Shown here one piece after another: positions 52,788 through 64,000 of a stretch of DNA of 64,000 nucleotides (within the stretch, counting starts at the first letter, position 1; every line of letters starts with the position of its first letter). The stretch comes from Apostichopus japonicus (lineage: Eukaryota > Echinodermata > Holothuroidea > Aspidochirotida > Stichopodidae). The position numbers and the translations under genes were made by a program. The DNA lies in assembly GCF_037975245.1 (NCBI RefSeq), contig NC_092582.1, positions 3,752,501-3,816,500 of the forward strand. The letters run 5' to 3'. The notes beneath the pieces were generated by a model. The model saw nothing but the letters and a program-made list of their open reading frames with translations, had not been told where the DNA came from and did not search any database.

Positions 52788-52925
52788 TTGTATATGAATG
52801 TAATTCAGACGCCTGGCCTTGGAGCCGTTTTGTTAGCGACGTGCTAGAGGAAATTCAGCCGACATGGGCGGCAGCCAAATACTGGCCGTCGATCAGACCG
52901 CACTCAATTTGTGCTGTATATATTT
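52788..52925 (-). promoter_or_regulatory. CpG-rich candidate non-coding first exon
   Basis: About 120 bases rich in CpG (GACGCC, GCGACG, GCCGAC, GGCGGC, GCCGTCGA) in an AT-rich neighbourhood. On the minus strand the segment ends at ATACAA|GTAAGTCAC (GT at 52787-52786), a strong donor, but all three frames carry stops, so it would be 5' UTR. On the + strand there is an ATG at about 52864 in a good context (GCCGACATGGGC), reading MGGSQILAVDQTALNLC and then an AT-rich run to a stop. The direction is unresolved. Confidence 0.3.
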
Positions 52926-55789
52926 CAATGTAATTCCTTGCAGTTGAACAGGTTTTGCTTCTTCCATAATAATTCCCTTCCCTCCTTTGTGTTTACCAAC
53001 CCCTGTGTGTTTTATTTTTGAAGCATTCTATCAATTAATTGTCCAATCTAGCATATTATCTATTACAATCATATTTTATTTCTGATAAAGGGGTTCTGGT
53101 ATTTGTTTCTGTCACATTCGAGTCGGTGCAGGAATTGTTCAGAGATCATTTCTTGAAGGGTTTGGACCGAGGCATGACTTCTTCGAAGTCCTATTTCTTA
53201 TCAAATGTAAAAAATTGAATTGCATTTTGTATCTTTTTTTCTTTTTCGATACCGTTAAATTTTGCGGGTTGTCTCTTCGAAATATTTGTAACTTTTTTCT
53301 CAATATCACAAATGTTATAGCACTAAAGTATGCACAAACTAATGTTTTGTTTTGGTTTATTAATTAATTAATTAATTAATATATTTATATGTTAGTTTTA
53401 ATATTATTGTATTACCCTATACAAACTACTAATATGAAGAAAGATATGCGCAATCACTTGGAGACCTCAGCTAAAATATGTTTACTTCCATTTCTCGTTT
53501 ACAACTTTTCATGCATTTTCTCCAAGAAATCAATTTGGCAACAAGAACAACAAAACACACACAGTAATACTCCCCCCTCCCAAAAAAACAAAACAATAAC
53601 AATAATAAAGAAAGGAAAATAAATCTTCTATACCATGAAAGCACTAAACTTTAAAATAGTATTTGCATCCTCTTAAAATTCCACTTTTCAAATCAATTTG
53701 TATATTTTCTTTTATCTTCATAGATTGGACTTGTATTTTGCAAAAGGTTTAGACAATTCTATATCACATTCATAAAGCATTCATAATATGTTTGTCATCG
53801 ATCAAACCTGTAGACCTCCTGCAGTTTTTATTTTTTTATTATTTTTTATTATTTCGTTTTTTTTTTAACCAAAAGGACCTTTTATTTAGTTAATGGCTGC
53901 TTTGTGGTCTATTGTTAAATATATATATGTTAAGACTGAAGCAAGACCGCACGGTCACTAATTTAAAAGGATTTTGGTGAAAGCTTTTTCAACTTTTCTG
54001 CTTTCTTTTATTTTCTTCAATTTTTCAAAACCAAAAAAGGGGAAGGTAGCAGTGATACATTTTACTGTTTTGATATTGCATTTTAATGCTCATGTTGTTT
54101 ATATCTTTAGATATTTTCTGACTATTATTATCTATTTTTATGCACTTTTGATGCTGATTTTTTGGGAATTAAATATTTGACACAACAAGATTTTCTTTTG
54201 TTCGGCATTATTTAATTAAGCTTCAGCAAATGCAATTTTCAGTTAATTTTAACAAAGGAAAAAGAACCAAAAAGATCAAAATTTTTTTAAAAACAGACAA
54301 GAAAAATGAATGGAACTCATTAATGTGTGACAATAAGGTATGATGTGTTTATATAGTATTTTTGTCTTATTCTAGACAAAGGAACGACATAAAAATTATT
54401 TCAATAAAGTAAAGATTACTTTTAACCTAAAATTATTTCATATTTGTAGGTGCTATTATAATCAAGATCACACGAGGGATTCAATTTAAATAACAAACAG
54501 ATATTATCCCTTGATAAAGAAGATTCAAATTTCATGATTCCATATTTTCTGTACGAATAAGGAAACGTTTTATTCTATCAAAAATCCTTTTTTCCTTGAA
54601 ATATTGGGGGGGGGGGGAAGGAGGAAATTTTCATTTGATGATGATACCACTGTAATGTTTGAAGAAAAAAATTGTTTCAGCTAGTACTGATACCCTACGT
54701 TATCACCTTTTTCTTTAAAGAACAACTTGGTTTCCCATTAACAACAATAAAGAGCCCACACACACAGGGAGAGACAACTGCAAATATGATCGAGTTATCG
54801 TCATACAAAAATCGACATTTTTGCATATTGTTCTATGGCGCAGGGTTATTTTTTGCACGTAGGATCATACACCAATAACAATACATCAAAAGCCTATGTT
54901 ATTTTTATCCAACCTTGGAAAGTGTCATATAAGATAAAGAGAAATACAAAAAAGACAAAACTAAAGAAAAAGCTTGTACAAGGCTAACACGCGCTTGTGT
55001 GAATCAAAATGGCGACTTGCTGATTCACTAACCTTTCTACGTCACCGGTTCAAGCCTCTGTGAGCTAGTCAAGTTTCGTCGTGTTTTTAAAAAAAAAATA
55101 ACTGATATAGCGAAAAGGAAACATCGACAATATGAACCCAGGAAGTGCTTAAAAATTATGAGAAAAATATGATACTCACCCTTCATTTTTCTTTTAATTT
55201 TTGGGCCTTTTCTATACGACTTGTAGCGTTAGGGATATTGGTAAATTTTACCGCGGAGCGTATGTAATACTATGCAGGTTTACCTCGCTATTTTTTCTTC
55301 ACCGTTGTCCTTTTCCTCGTGAAATTTGGCGTATACTTCTTCTGTCTTCTAGTCGAGAGCGACCGTCTAGCAAAAATGGAAAAAAATATTAGTTCAGAGA
55401 TATATACCGCTATCGAATTAAATGGCAGACGGGGCCTATGAATTTCCTGATCGGGGTAGACTCATTCATCTTTCCACTAACGAGTGGTGTAGTTATTCGG
55501 ACACCCCGCAGAGAAACACTGTCGAATCTAACGTACGATTTACATTAGTTTACTTTACGCTTAGTCAACTCCGCATTTGGATTTAATATTTAAAATTATT
55601 CAAACTCGAATGAGAGTTTATCTCGATCATATTTTTAAAGAAAATTCCGGGCCTATATACGTGTTACTTTAGAACATCTATAGATTGGATATCATCAAGG
55701 TCGTGTCAGATATGGTATATAGAATGTTCCATATTAATAAAAATTATCTTTATTTATTTACTATATATCTGCCATACCACTTGGTACAC

Positions 55790-55792
<3 letters not shown>
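52926..55792. other. Non-coding stretch, no supported gene
   Basis: An (ATTA)n tract lies at 53360-53383, a 12-nt G run at 54606-54617 and a perfect 8-bp-arm hairpin GTGAATCA/TGATTCAC at 54999-55028 that carries AAAATGGCGAC in its loop. The frame at 55201-55392 is unassigned. Confidence 0.4.

Positions 55793-55877
<85 letters not shown>
55793..55877. repeat. (TA)n then (ATA)n microsatellite
   Basis: About 70 bases of TA switching to four ATA units. Confidence 0.95.
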
Positions 55878-58800
55878 ATCTATTGTCATAGATAAAACAC
55901 AAAATAAGTGATAATTAAACAAATCGCACGGTGTCGTTACATCTCGGCATTTAATAGTAATTATTAATGTCTCTATTGTTATGCATGTACAAGGAAGATT
56001 AAACTCTATGCGTATGTTATATATTTATATATACTTAATGGTAATGTCTGGTTTGTACAGTGAGAACCTCTTTCAAGCATCTAACTTTTTACATTGACTC
56101 ATAAATCTAACAAACCTGTCCAAGCGTATTTTAATCTGAATGGGGGGTGGGGGGGGGGGGAGGGTTGAGGAGCCAAAGCAGAACAAAATTGTCTCTTGTT
56201 TCTTTCATAGAGCAGCTTTTTTAAGTTGATTTCGGTGCTACTTATTTAGAAAACACACATGACGATGTTTAGTTTAGAAGCTTGACTTGTCAAGGTGCAC
56301 TTCAAATATTAAGTGCAAAAAAACTGTTGAGAATATTGAATTTATCTTTTATTTTATATTTGCATGATACATGTGATTAATTTTAATATGAAAATTGTCC
56401 GGACGACAAAATATGGAGATCAAATTCTGTAATCATGAAATGTGAATTATAGTTTTAATGACTTTCATTTTTAAGAAAACATTTAGAAGGTGTGTTTTCA
56501 ATTTCCTTGATCAATTTCAATCTCATTTTATAAGTAATACTTGTTATGGATTTGAACAAACTTAAGAAAAAAACTTCTTTATAGGGTGATTTTAGGCGTA
56601 AATTTAGTCTCATTATGTCCAATAAGTCCACCCCCCCCCCCCACGCCAATCTGAGTTCTGGTATATCTTTCTGCTATTCTGGTTTCGAAATATTCAGCTT
56701 TTCCACTTTTTTAGCCCATAACAATTACAGAAAATATCAGTATTTTAAATATTTATTATTTTAAAACATAAGGAATTGAAGTTCATGCGACTCGAACTTG
56801 ATCAAGCCTTCTCATTGTCTGTGAAGGTAACATTATAGGCCTAAATCTGTTATAATCTCTCCCAACTGGAATATTATCTTTCTTTTTAATTGTTTGGTAA
56901 TGTTGTTCATGAGTGTTATCTCCTTTAGATAAACCAATAATGATGACTGGGTTTGTGTCTCATTTAACGTACACCTTTGTTTTGTCTTTTTGCATGACTT
57001 AAATTGTTTTTGTTTTCCAAATATTCGTAACGATCGGTCATTTTCTTTTCGTATCAATATGAACAATTGGCAGTATCTATAGGTTTCAAAATTCACGACT
57101 TATTAGGCAAAACAAAAATTACAATTCGCCTTACCAATCAACTTTCAAATGATCTAACAGCAATTATTTTTGTGTGTATAGTTTAGTAACAATTTTCTGA
57201 ACAGCTCGATACACTATCCCGATCACAATACCACTCATTTATTAGCTATAGAATTCGCAAAGATAAATTTCAAATAAAAACAAACACAATTTGGAGAAAA
57301 AAAAATTGTTGCTTTACGGAGAGCTTACAAATATCTTCATTTTTCATGTTTAACTCGAACGATGTAGTGACGCATTTAACTATTTGCGTATCCCCCTTCG
57401 CCGCACCCCAACCCCTTCCCACCCCTTCCCATGCCAGAAAGAAATAAAGCCGGTCGTACACATAACCAACAATTTTTATGTACAGAAATAATGCAGAATA
57501 TGTACATAAATAAGTTGAATGAGAGAGTTGGCGGGAAAGTTACTTTCATTTCCTAACAACTACCATAATGTCGTTTGTAATAGTTACACCTGTGAACAAA
57601 CAAATCTCGCCCCGCGTGCAGTTTCATTTCTCGTCAGTTAATGCTTTGCTTTCAATTAAGAGAAAACCTTCCATCAAGCCCCATTGATCTAATGTCTAAT
57701 ACACACAAACATATACATATAGGCCTATATATATAAACTTTATATCAAAACTTTATGTAAACTATCAATCACAGATTCAATGAAAATAACAACAATGAAA
57801 GATAACATTTGCGGTGTTTCAGAGACTCATAGAAGAACGGAAGAAATTGAGGACAGTGTCAAGTATTAAAGCTGTACGCTGAAATAGGAAGGATTGAATC
57901 AGAATCATTTATGTGTGTGTGTGTGTTATTCTGGGGTGGATCCTGTACTTAAAAAAGAAAGAAAAAGAGAAGGAAAGTGTGTATAACACTGGGGTCTTTG
58001 AAAACGACTCCCATGCAGGAGGGGGGAGGGGGTGGGGCAGGTTATTCACACTGAACAAATTAATAACATTACGTGCTATATGGTAAAATTACACTCTGAG
58101 CTATATGTATTTATATGCTGTAAATGGGAGGTATATAATAAGGTCTACACGAACTGTTTGCTAAAAATCGACTTTCAAGTTTGTGTGTGTGTGATTGAAA
58201 GAGGTAGGGGTGGTAGGGGTGGGAGTGGTGAGGGTCCACAACACCCATGGCACGTGCCTGGATTGTGTATGCCTGCAGTGTCATACCTCAAACCACAAAG
58301 TTGTTTGAAGAGTTGTAAAATTATAAAAATAAAAAAAAAACATCCCCTTCTCGGAACCATTTTATACAAAGTATATATATATCATTTCCATGTTTCTCTC
58401 ATGAAAGTGGGAGATGGGGAGGGGTAGCGAGGCGAGGGCCGACAAGTGTCAAAAGTGAGAATGAGGATAAAGGGTAAGGGGGTGGTGTTTCTTTGGGTTG
58501 TGTACGGGATAGGTGGAAAGGATACGGTCGAGAAATGTTGAAAGTGACAATGAGAATAAAGAGCAATTATAGGGATGGTGCGGGGATGCGGGGTGAGGGT
58601 AAGGGTACAGAGAGTGTAAGTGATGCGGTGGAGAAGTTTCGAAGGTGAAGGTGTACGAGTGTAAGGGGCGGGGGTGGGGGTTGCTGCAGCGTGGTCGCTT
58701 CTGTACTACTTTTTCGTCTTCCAGCGTCACATTATGTTCGAATATGCGAACTTGTGCTGGGGCATATCCGATGATTTGATACAATCATTTCTAAAATGAT

Positions 58801-60194
58801 TTGAATTATCAAATATTAGTTTTAACTTCGCTGCTGATTTTTTACACTCCCTGCGAAAATAAATACGCCGATGCCACAACATATTTCAGACATTACTGTT
58901 CAACTTTTTCGATTTCCAAATGCCGTATTTTTCAACGCATTATATACATTATGTATGTATATCTTTAAGAATTCATAAATCTTTTACCAGTACCGGAGTT
59001 GTATAAATCTTACCGCTCTCAACAGATCGATATCTCAACATTAGCGAGAACCTACAGATTTCTATGGGAACCATAAATGTTTAGAACTTGTGCTTTATTG
59101 ACTATAAAGTATGAATTATGGTATAATATGAAGAATATAAATAAATTTTTTTTTTAAAAGATGTCTAGGAAAGTTGGTCAAAGATTCATCGAAGGTCATA
59201 AAAGGTCTTTCTACCAATGAAAAGTTGTCATTATGACGAAACGGCCTTCAAAAACTAACAGACACATAGCGAAGCCCGAGACACATAGCGAAGCCGAGAC
59301 AATGCCCAATCCATTACCAAAGAAAGGTATAGTTTGTGTGGAACCAGAGATATGATTCTAATGAGAATGTTTTCGAACTTAGAAAAATATATAGAGTAGG
59401 GTTCAAGAAAAGTTAAAAATCGAACACTGTACTTTTTCTTGATCCAGTTTATATTTAGTTACATTGAAAGAGAAACTTGAAATTGATAAACAATAAATAC
59501 AATAATTCATCAAAAGCTATAGAAGAAGATGAAAAAGAAGAAGAAGATGAAGAACAGACCTAAGGCGTCTTTTATATCTTTTAGCTTTGATCTTTTCTTA
59601 GTTTTTTTTTGGTCAGCTCTCTTGCACTTTTTCCTCGCTCCCGAAATTGAATGTAATAAGACTAGAAACTTGTTTCACGATATAAAGAAACCGAAAGTCG
59701 TGATTTCCTTTCGTTTCTGAAAAGCTTTTTATCGGTTGGAAAGTACACAGGCCATGTGGAAAGTAAACATCCACACGGCATCAAATTGGGGGATGACATT
59801 CGATAACGAATAAGTTTTACTACCGTAACGCTTATAATGTATTCAATTATTTCTATAATTTTTAGTGTCTTTTTAACCAAAAGTAGTAAGGTTGAAATTA
59901 TAACAAAGCGAGGAAATCACCTATAGTTCTTTTCAACGAACTAAAAACAAATGAGCATGTATATTAAAGTGGGTAATTGATAAATTGCTTAAATTACGTA
60001 AATACCCCGTCACCCAAATAGTATCCTGTTATAATAATTTTTTTTTTTGCTCGTTGGATGGAGTCTTTTTTTTTTCATTATTTAAATGAAACTTTACGAA
60101 GACTTTTTTTTAATGAGAATTATTTATCGGACAGTATCGAACATGTTAATGAAAATGAGCGAATCAGATAGGTTAAAAAAATAGCCATTAGGCT
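55878..60194. other. Non-coding stretch with G-rich blocks
   Basis: G/C runs occur at 56149-56160 and 56631-56642, a C-rich block at 57400-57432 and purine/G-rich blocks at 58018-58036, 58200-58235 and 58410-58682. The frames at 58032-58427 (+) and 58449-58784 (-) reflect these blocks. A direct repeat of CACATAGCGAAGCC lies at 59265-59297 and a (GAA)n patch at 59529-59552. No gene can be supported. Confidence 0.45.
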
Positions 60195-60890
60195 TAGACC
60201 TACTGTATTTTTATCTCATGCATCACAGGCCAATTGGGACAATTTTTTAATGCTTTAGCCTATACTGTACTTTCATATCATGCTTCAAAGGACTCGTACT
60301 AGACATTCTTAACAGTTCCTTACCCTTGAGCTGATTCCAATGCTAGTACCACTCTATACTGTCCTCTCATATCATGTTATAAAGCACTCATACTGACAGT
60401 ATGAACAGTTCCTAACCTTTATCTGATTCCAATGCTAATACCACTCTATACGGTCCTCTCATATCATGCTTCAAAGCACTCATATTGACAGTATGAACAG
60501 TTCCTTACCGTTATCTGATTCTAATGCTAATCCCACTCTATACGGTCCTCTCATATCATGCTTCAAAGCTCTCATACTGACAGTATGAACAGTTCCTATC
60601 CGTTATCAGATTCTAATGCTAATACCACTCTATACTGTCCTCTCATATCATGTTATAAAGCACTCATACTGACAGTATGAACAGTTCCTTACCGTTATCT
60701 GATTCTAATGCTAATCCCACTCTATACGGTCCTCTCATATCATGCTTCAAAGCTCTCATACTGACAGTATGAACAGTTCCTAACCTTTATCTTATTCTAA
60801 TGCTAGTACCACTCTTTACTGTCCTCTCATATCATGCTATAAAGCTCATATACTGACAGTATGAACAGTTCCTAACCTTTATCTGATAGA
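60195..60890. repeat. 92-bp satellite, ~7.5 copies
   Basis: GACAGTATGAACAGTTCC recurs at 60395, 60487, 60579, 60671, 60763 and 60855, exactly 92 apart; the first copies to the left are more diverged. Each unit contains TCATACTGACAGTATGA, a palindrome with 8-bp arms around one base. Units alternate between CATGTTATAAAGC and CATGCTTCAAAGC variants, which hints at higher-order duplication. Confidence 0.95.
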
Positions 60891-60901
60891 AAACAGGATA
60901 T

Positions 60902-60939
60902 CCATACTGCTCATACTGTCAGTACGAATGCTTCGAAGC
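60902..60939 (-). repeat. Inverted partial satellite unit
   Basis: The reverse complement of this segment (GCTTCGAAGCATTCGTACTG, then ACAGTATGAGCAG) matches the GCTTCAAAGCACTCATACTGACAGTATGAACAG part of the 92-bp unit at about four bases in five. The array is therefore capped by a copy in the opposite orientation. Confidence 0.6.
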
Positions 60940-63300
60940 GGGCGGTGTAAGTACAGTGTAGAAAAATTGTCCTAAACTGGGTGTTTAACTAGTAAAGTTC
61001 ATATTCACGTAAAGCTATGTCGCTAGTTAGAGGCAGTCGGTCGACGTCATAGCAGTGAGGGGTTTTCCCTTTATTTATTTCTTCTTTTTTCCGAAATCAT
61101 ATCATCACACGCACATTACAAAGATGGTACAAAATTGAGTTCACACCAGGCGCAAAGCACAAGGTATATATAATTTTTATTGTACCACGGTGAAAAATGT
61201 GCACGTGTACTCTGATACTGGGTAACGACATAACAATATGACGCCATCAGCACGTGACGTCATCAGAATAAATGCCTAAAAAAAAAAACTTTAAATAAAT
61301 CATGGTTATATATCAATCCCGAAAATCAATCAAGTCCAATTTATACACACACTCACACATATCAATTTATATATAGCCTATATATTTATATTGAAAGTGA
61401 AATATGCCATCTGTCATTTTGTTGCACAATCTTTGACCAATCACGTTTAATCTTCTCTGTGAAAATGCTACCCACTGGTGGAAAGACACCTGTTTCTTTT
61501 TGTATTAGTTATAATGACATTGTTATAACAGTCACTAATAATATAATATACACAGCCATCATATGCATGCTGTACGGTAGAGGTGTGTTTGTGATAAACG
61601 ACTTCCCAAATACAGCTAAGAACCATAGATATCCGTTGAAGAGATACCCTGGCTCAACTTGAAAACTCATGTTTATATAGACAGCCATTTTGTCCACGTG
61701 TGATGTCATAAGGCCACTAAACGAGTAGAATCGGTATAATACGCCGTATCGTTTTTGACGTCAATACCAGCACTGAGTAATATTTCGAAAGAGCATTACC
61801 GGTACTCTTTAGCTAGAAACAACATTCGGCAAAACCACCCTATATACTAAAGCAAAATAAACAATATTAAACGATTAAAGAGCAAAAAAAAACTATTTAA
61901 GCACAAAGTAGCCTCTTACGGTTATGGCTTACACTTTTTTTCCAAATCTCTGTCTAATCAAGGTAAACATTTTTTTGAAGGAAAACTTTATACAGAATTT
62001 TAGTCTTGATAAATCAGAGTCCAAATAAGAAACATTTGAGTGTTAGTATAGTTTAGCAATATGTTATTTTGGTTTGTAAGATATTCAAACTTTAAATATA
62101 TTAAATTTCGTGAATGCTCCTTTAAGGCTTATTTGATGATGACGTCGACTATTCAGTGAAGACGTTAATTCATTTGTTTTTTCTTATAAATATTAATAGC
62201 TCAACCAAACCTTGCTCTATTAACTTCATATAAAACAACAGAGCACCCCTCTATAACATACTTTATCATTTGATATTGATAATTATTTATGCAATTTCAA
62301 TGTAAACAATGTCATGTGATGCTATAAAAGTCTTATGTGTTTCCCATTGAGGTTTTACACTGCATCTGAGGTACTGAGCTAATGCGGTGTATGTTTGTGT
62401 TAGACTGAGGAGTACAGCCACTTTAATTGATGAGCCTCAGATGTTTCATTGTTAATGATCAATACTCAAACATTAAATGCGGGATAGAAAGAGAACATGG
62501 GACTGAGGGGTGAAGAAAGAAAAATGTTTAATTAAAGGACAATTGCGTTTTATAATTAATTATAAAATAATTAATGGATAAATAACGTATCCGAAACATG
62601 AATCGAAATGTTCGTAATGTTTTGTCTGGCGTCGAATCATAAGCATATGTCTATGTAATGACTGTGATGTCTTGGGCTTGTTCAATGATACCGTATGCAT
62701 ATAGCTACAATAAGATGTTGTGCTGTTGTTGTTTGATCTATAAATTATTAAATATGGTTTGTAAATATGATAAATATTTCAATAATGATAACCTGTTGGG
62801 GTCATCTTTGGATGATAAGAAAAAAAAAACATTCGTTCTATTTTTTTAAGTTAAATCTGACATAAATTTTAATAGGAGTCCATAAAAAAATATATTGTTA
62901 ATAAATATCTCTCTCTCTCAAATAGTCTTTTAAAACTGAAGACTCTTAGATTTAGTGTTTATCACAAGCTGTATCGTTTTTCATTGACCAAATCAATGAA
63001 GGTCGTATTGGACTCTAGCCACATTTGAAGGGTGGAGACAGCGTTACTATGTTACTGGTGTCAGAGGTGGGATTTGCTTATAAGTTTCGTGTATCTTTGG
63101 AAGATTAAAATTGATCGAAATACTGAATATAGGCCTAGGTTTTAACCAATGTATCACTTGCACATGGAATGGATAATATGCACAACATCCACGTGATAAA
63201 CACACAAACACACACACACACTCACGCTCACATGCATCGTTCTTTTTAAATATATATATTTTTTTCTTTCTTGTTTATTCATATATTACATTATCATCCA
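60940..63300. other. Non-coding stretch with two CRE palindromes
   Basis: TGACGTCA lies at 61255-61262 and 61756-61763. The overlapping opposite frames at 61459-61709 have no recognisable content. A CA-rich tract lies at 63203-63222. Confidence 0.45.
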
Positions 63301-63310
63301 TGGTTGGAAA

Positions 63311-63508
63311 ATGATCTCAAGACCAGATGATGAGGAGGAGAGATTGCCGGAGCTGCGTGATGCTTTGAAATGTCTGTTTCTTCTATTCTGTCCCATCCTT
63401 TTGTTTTCAGTTGGCCTTGATGTTGCCGTGATCTCGCGTGACGAGCGTAGCGGGGGGAGACAACCTTGGCGAACGACGAAAACGCGCGCCCTTAGCTCAG
63501 CGTATTGA
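63311..63508 (+). CDS. Unassigned ORF with a membrane-like segment
   Basis: ATG 63311 opens a 65-codon frame: an acidic N-terminus (MISRPDDEEERLPELRDALK), a hydrophobic stretch at residues 21-36 (CLFLLFCPILLFSVGL), and then a basic, Arg-rich tail from CpG-rich sequence. The first part resembles the cytosolic tail plus anchor of a type II membrane protein. An ATG at 63300 in another frame (stop after four codons) precedes it. The tail after about codon 42 may be non-coding: TTTTGTTTTCAG at about 63411 is a good acceptor shape. Family unknown. Confidence 0.2.
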   Translation: MISRPDDEEERLPELRDALKCLFLLFCPILLFSVGLDVAVISRDERSGGRQPWRTTKTRALSSAY

Positions 63509-64000
63509 TCTAGCGGGTATAACGTTTGCTAGCAAAATGTGAAAAATTGTCTGTATATACCATTTCATCATACCCATGTTTACAGTTACGCTCGTTTCTC
63601 ACGTACACAACGAGATGAAATGAATAAAAAAAAAAGAGATAAACTAAAAAAAAAAAAAAAAAAAATGTATGGTGACATTGAACTTCAAGTTCATTGATTT
63701 ATAAAATTATAAGAAGGAAATAATGTTTCTATTTGATAAAAATAGTAACAAATTGAGGAATAAAGATAGTCTTTACACAGAATTAAAAAATAAAAACGAA
63801 CATAATAAAAGAGATGAGGGATGGGAATGAAAGCGAAGAATAAAGAATAAATAAAACAGAGGAAAGAAAGATTAATGTAATGATGATATTTGACTGGCCT
63901 CTAACATAAGGTCATGTATGTTATATGGATAAGCATTCTATCGTATATCCTTGAGACATAAGAACTTATGTACGTTCATGTCTGTTCAAAGACAACTTAA
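63509..64000. other. Non-coding stretch, no supported gene
   Basis: A 19-21 nt A run lies near 63645-63665, with purine-rich AT sequence after it. Confidence 0.5.

Noticed and set aside
63478-63525. CCCTTAGCTCAGCGTATTGA, an A-box-like word
   Set aside because: No B box or cloverleaf follows within tRNA distance.

Overview
This 64-kb window is non-coding-dominated DNA from an animal nuclear genome. It is AT-rich, with long (TA)n tracts, minisatellites, tRNA-derived SINEs and a MITE-like element. It has no bacterial operon structure, no rRNA and no long conserved ORF. The frequent TAGGCCTA-type palindromes and the many pure G/C runs suggest a marine invertebrate deuterostome, with an echinoderm as my first guess. 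That is an impression, not a demonstrated assignment.

I could not recognise any complete protein-coding gene. Nearly all ORFs are 60-155 codons, AT-driven or repeat-driven. The best coding evidence is at exon scale. On the minus strand, an ATG-initiated 35-codon reading frame at 30440-30545 ends exactly at a consensus GTAAGT donor. A second GC- and CpG-rich ATG frame lies at 12411-12581 with a possible donor at 12484. Both would end in the same codon phase, so they could be alternative first exons of one minus-strand gene whose body lies left of the window. Upstream of the first is a CpG-rich region with an NRF1-like palindrome (31080-31089) and a + strand TATAAAA box (31013) followed by a + strand donor (31126), which looks like a divergent promoter. 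Shorter splice-bounded candidates lie at 7813-7850 (+), 8391-8462 (-) and 46172-46181 (+).

Mobile elements: a ~473-bp MITE-like element with ~39-bp terminal inverted repeats (15567-16039); a ~243-bp tRNA-derived SINE on the minus strand flanked by ACTTTTG duplications, with four small hairpins in its body (40161-40403); and a ~142-bp tRNA-derived SINE with a near-complete tRNA head (26450-26591). A decayed LINE-like fragment may sit just before the last one.

Tandem repeats: a 92-bp satellite with a palindrome in each unit (60195-60890, followed by an inverted partial unit), a 30-bp minisatellite open on both strands (36636-37070), 20-bp (39099-39497), 21-bp (44062-44395) and 10-bp (41181-41250) arrays, seven large (TA)n tracts, and about 28 G/C homopolymers of 9-17 nt. 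The remainder reads as introns or intergenic DNA without features I can support.
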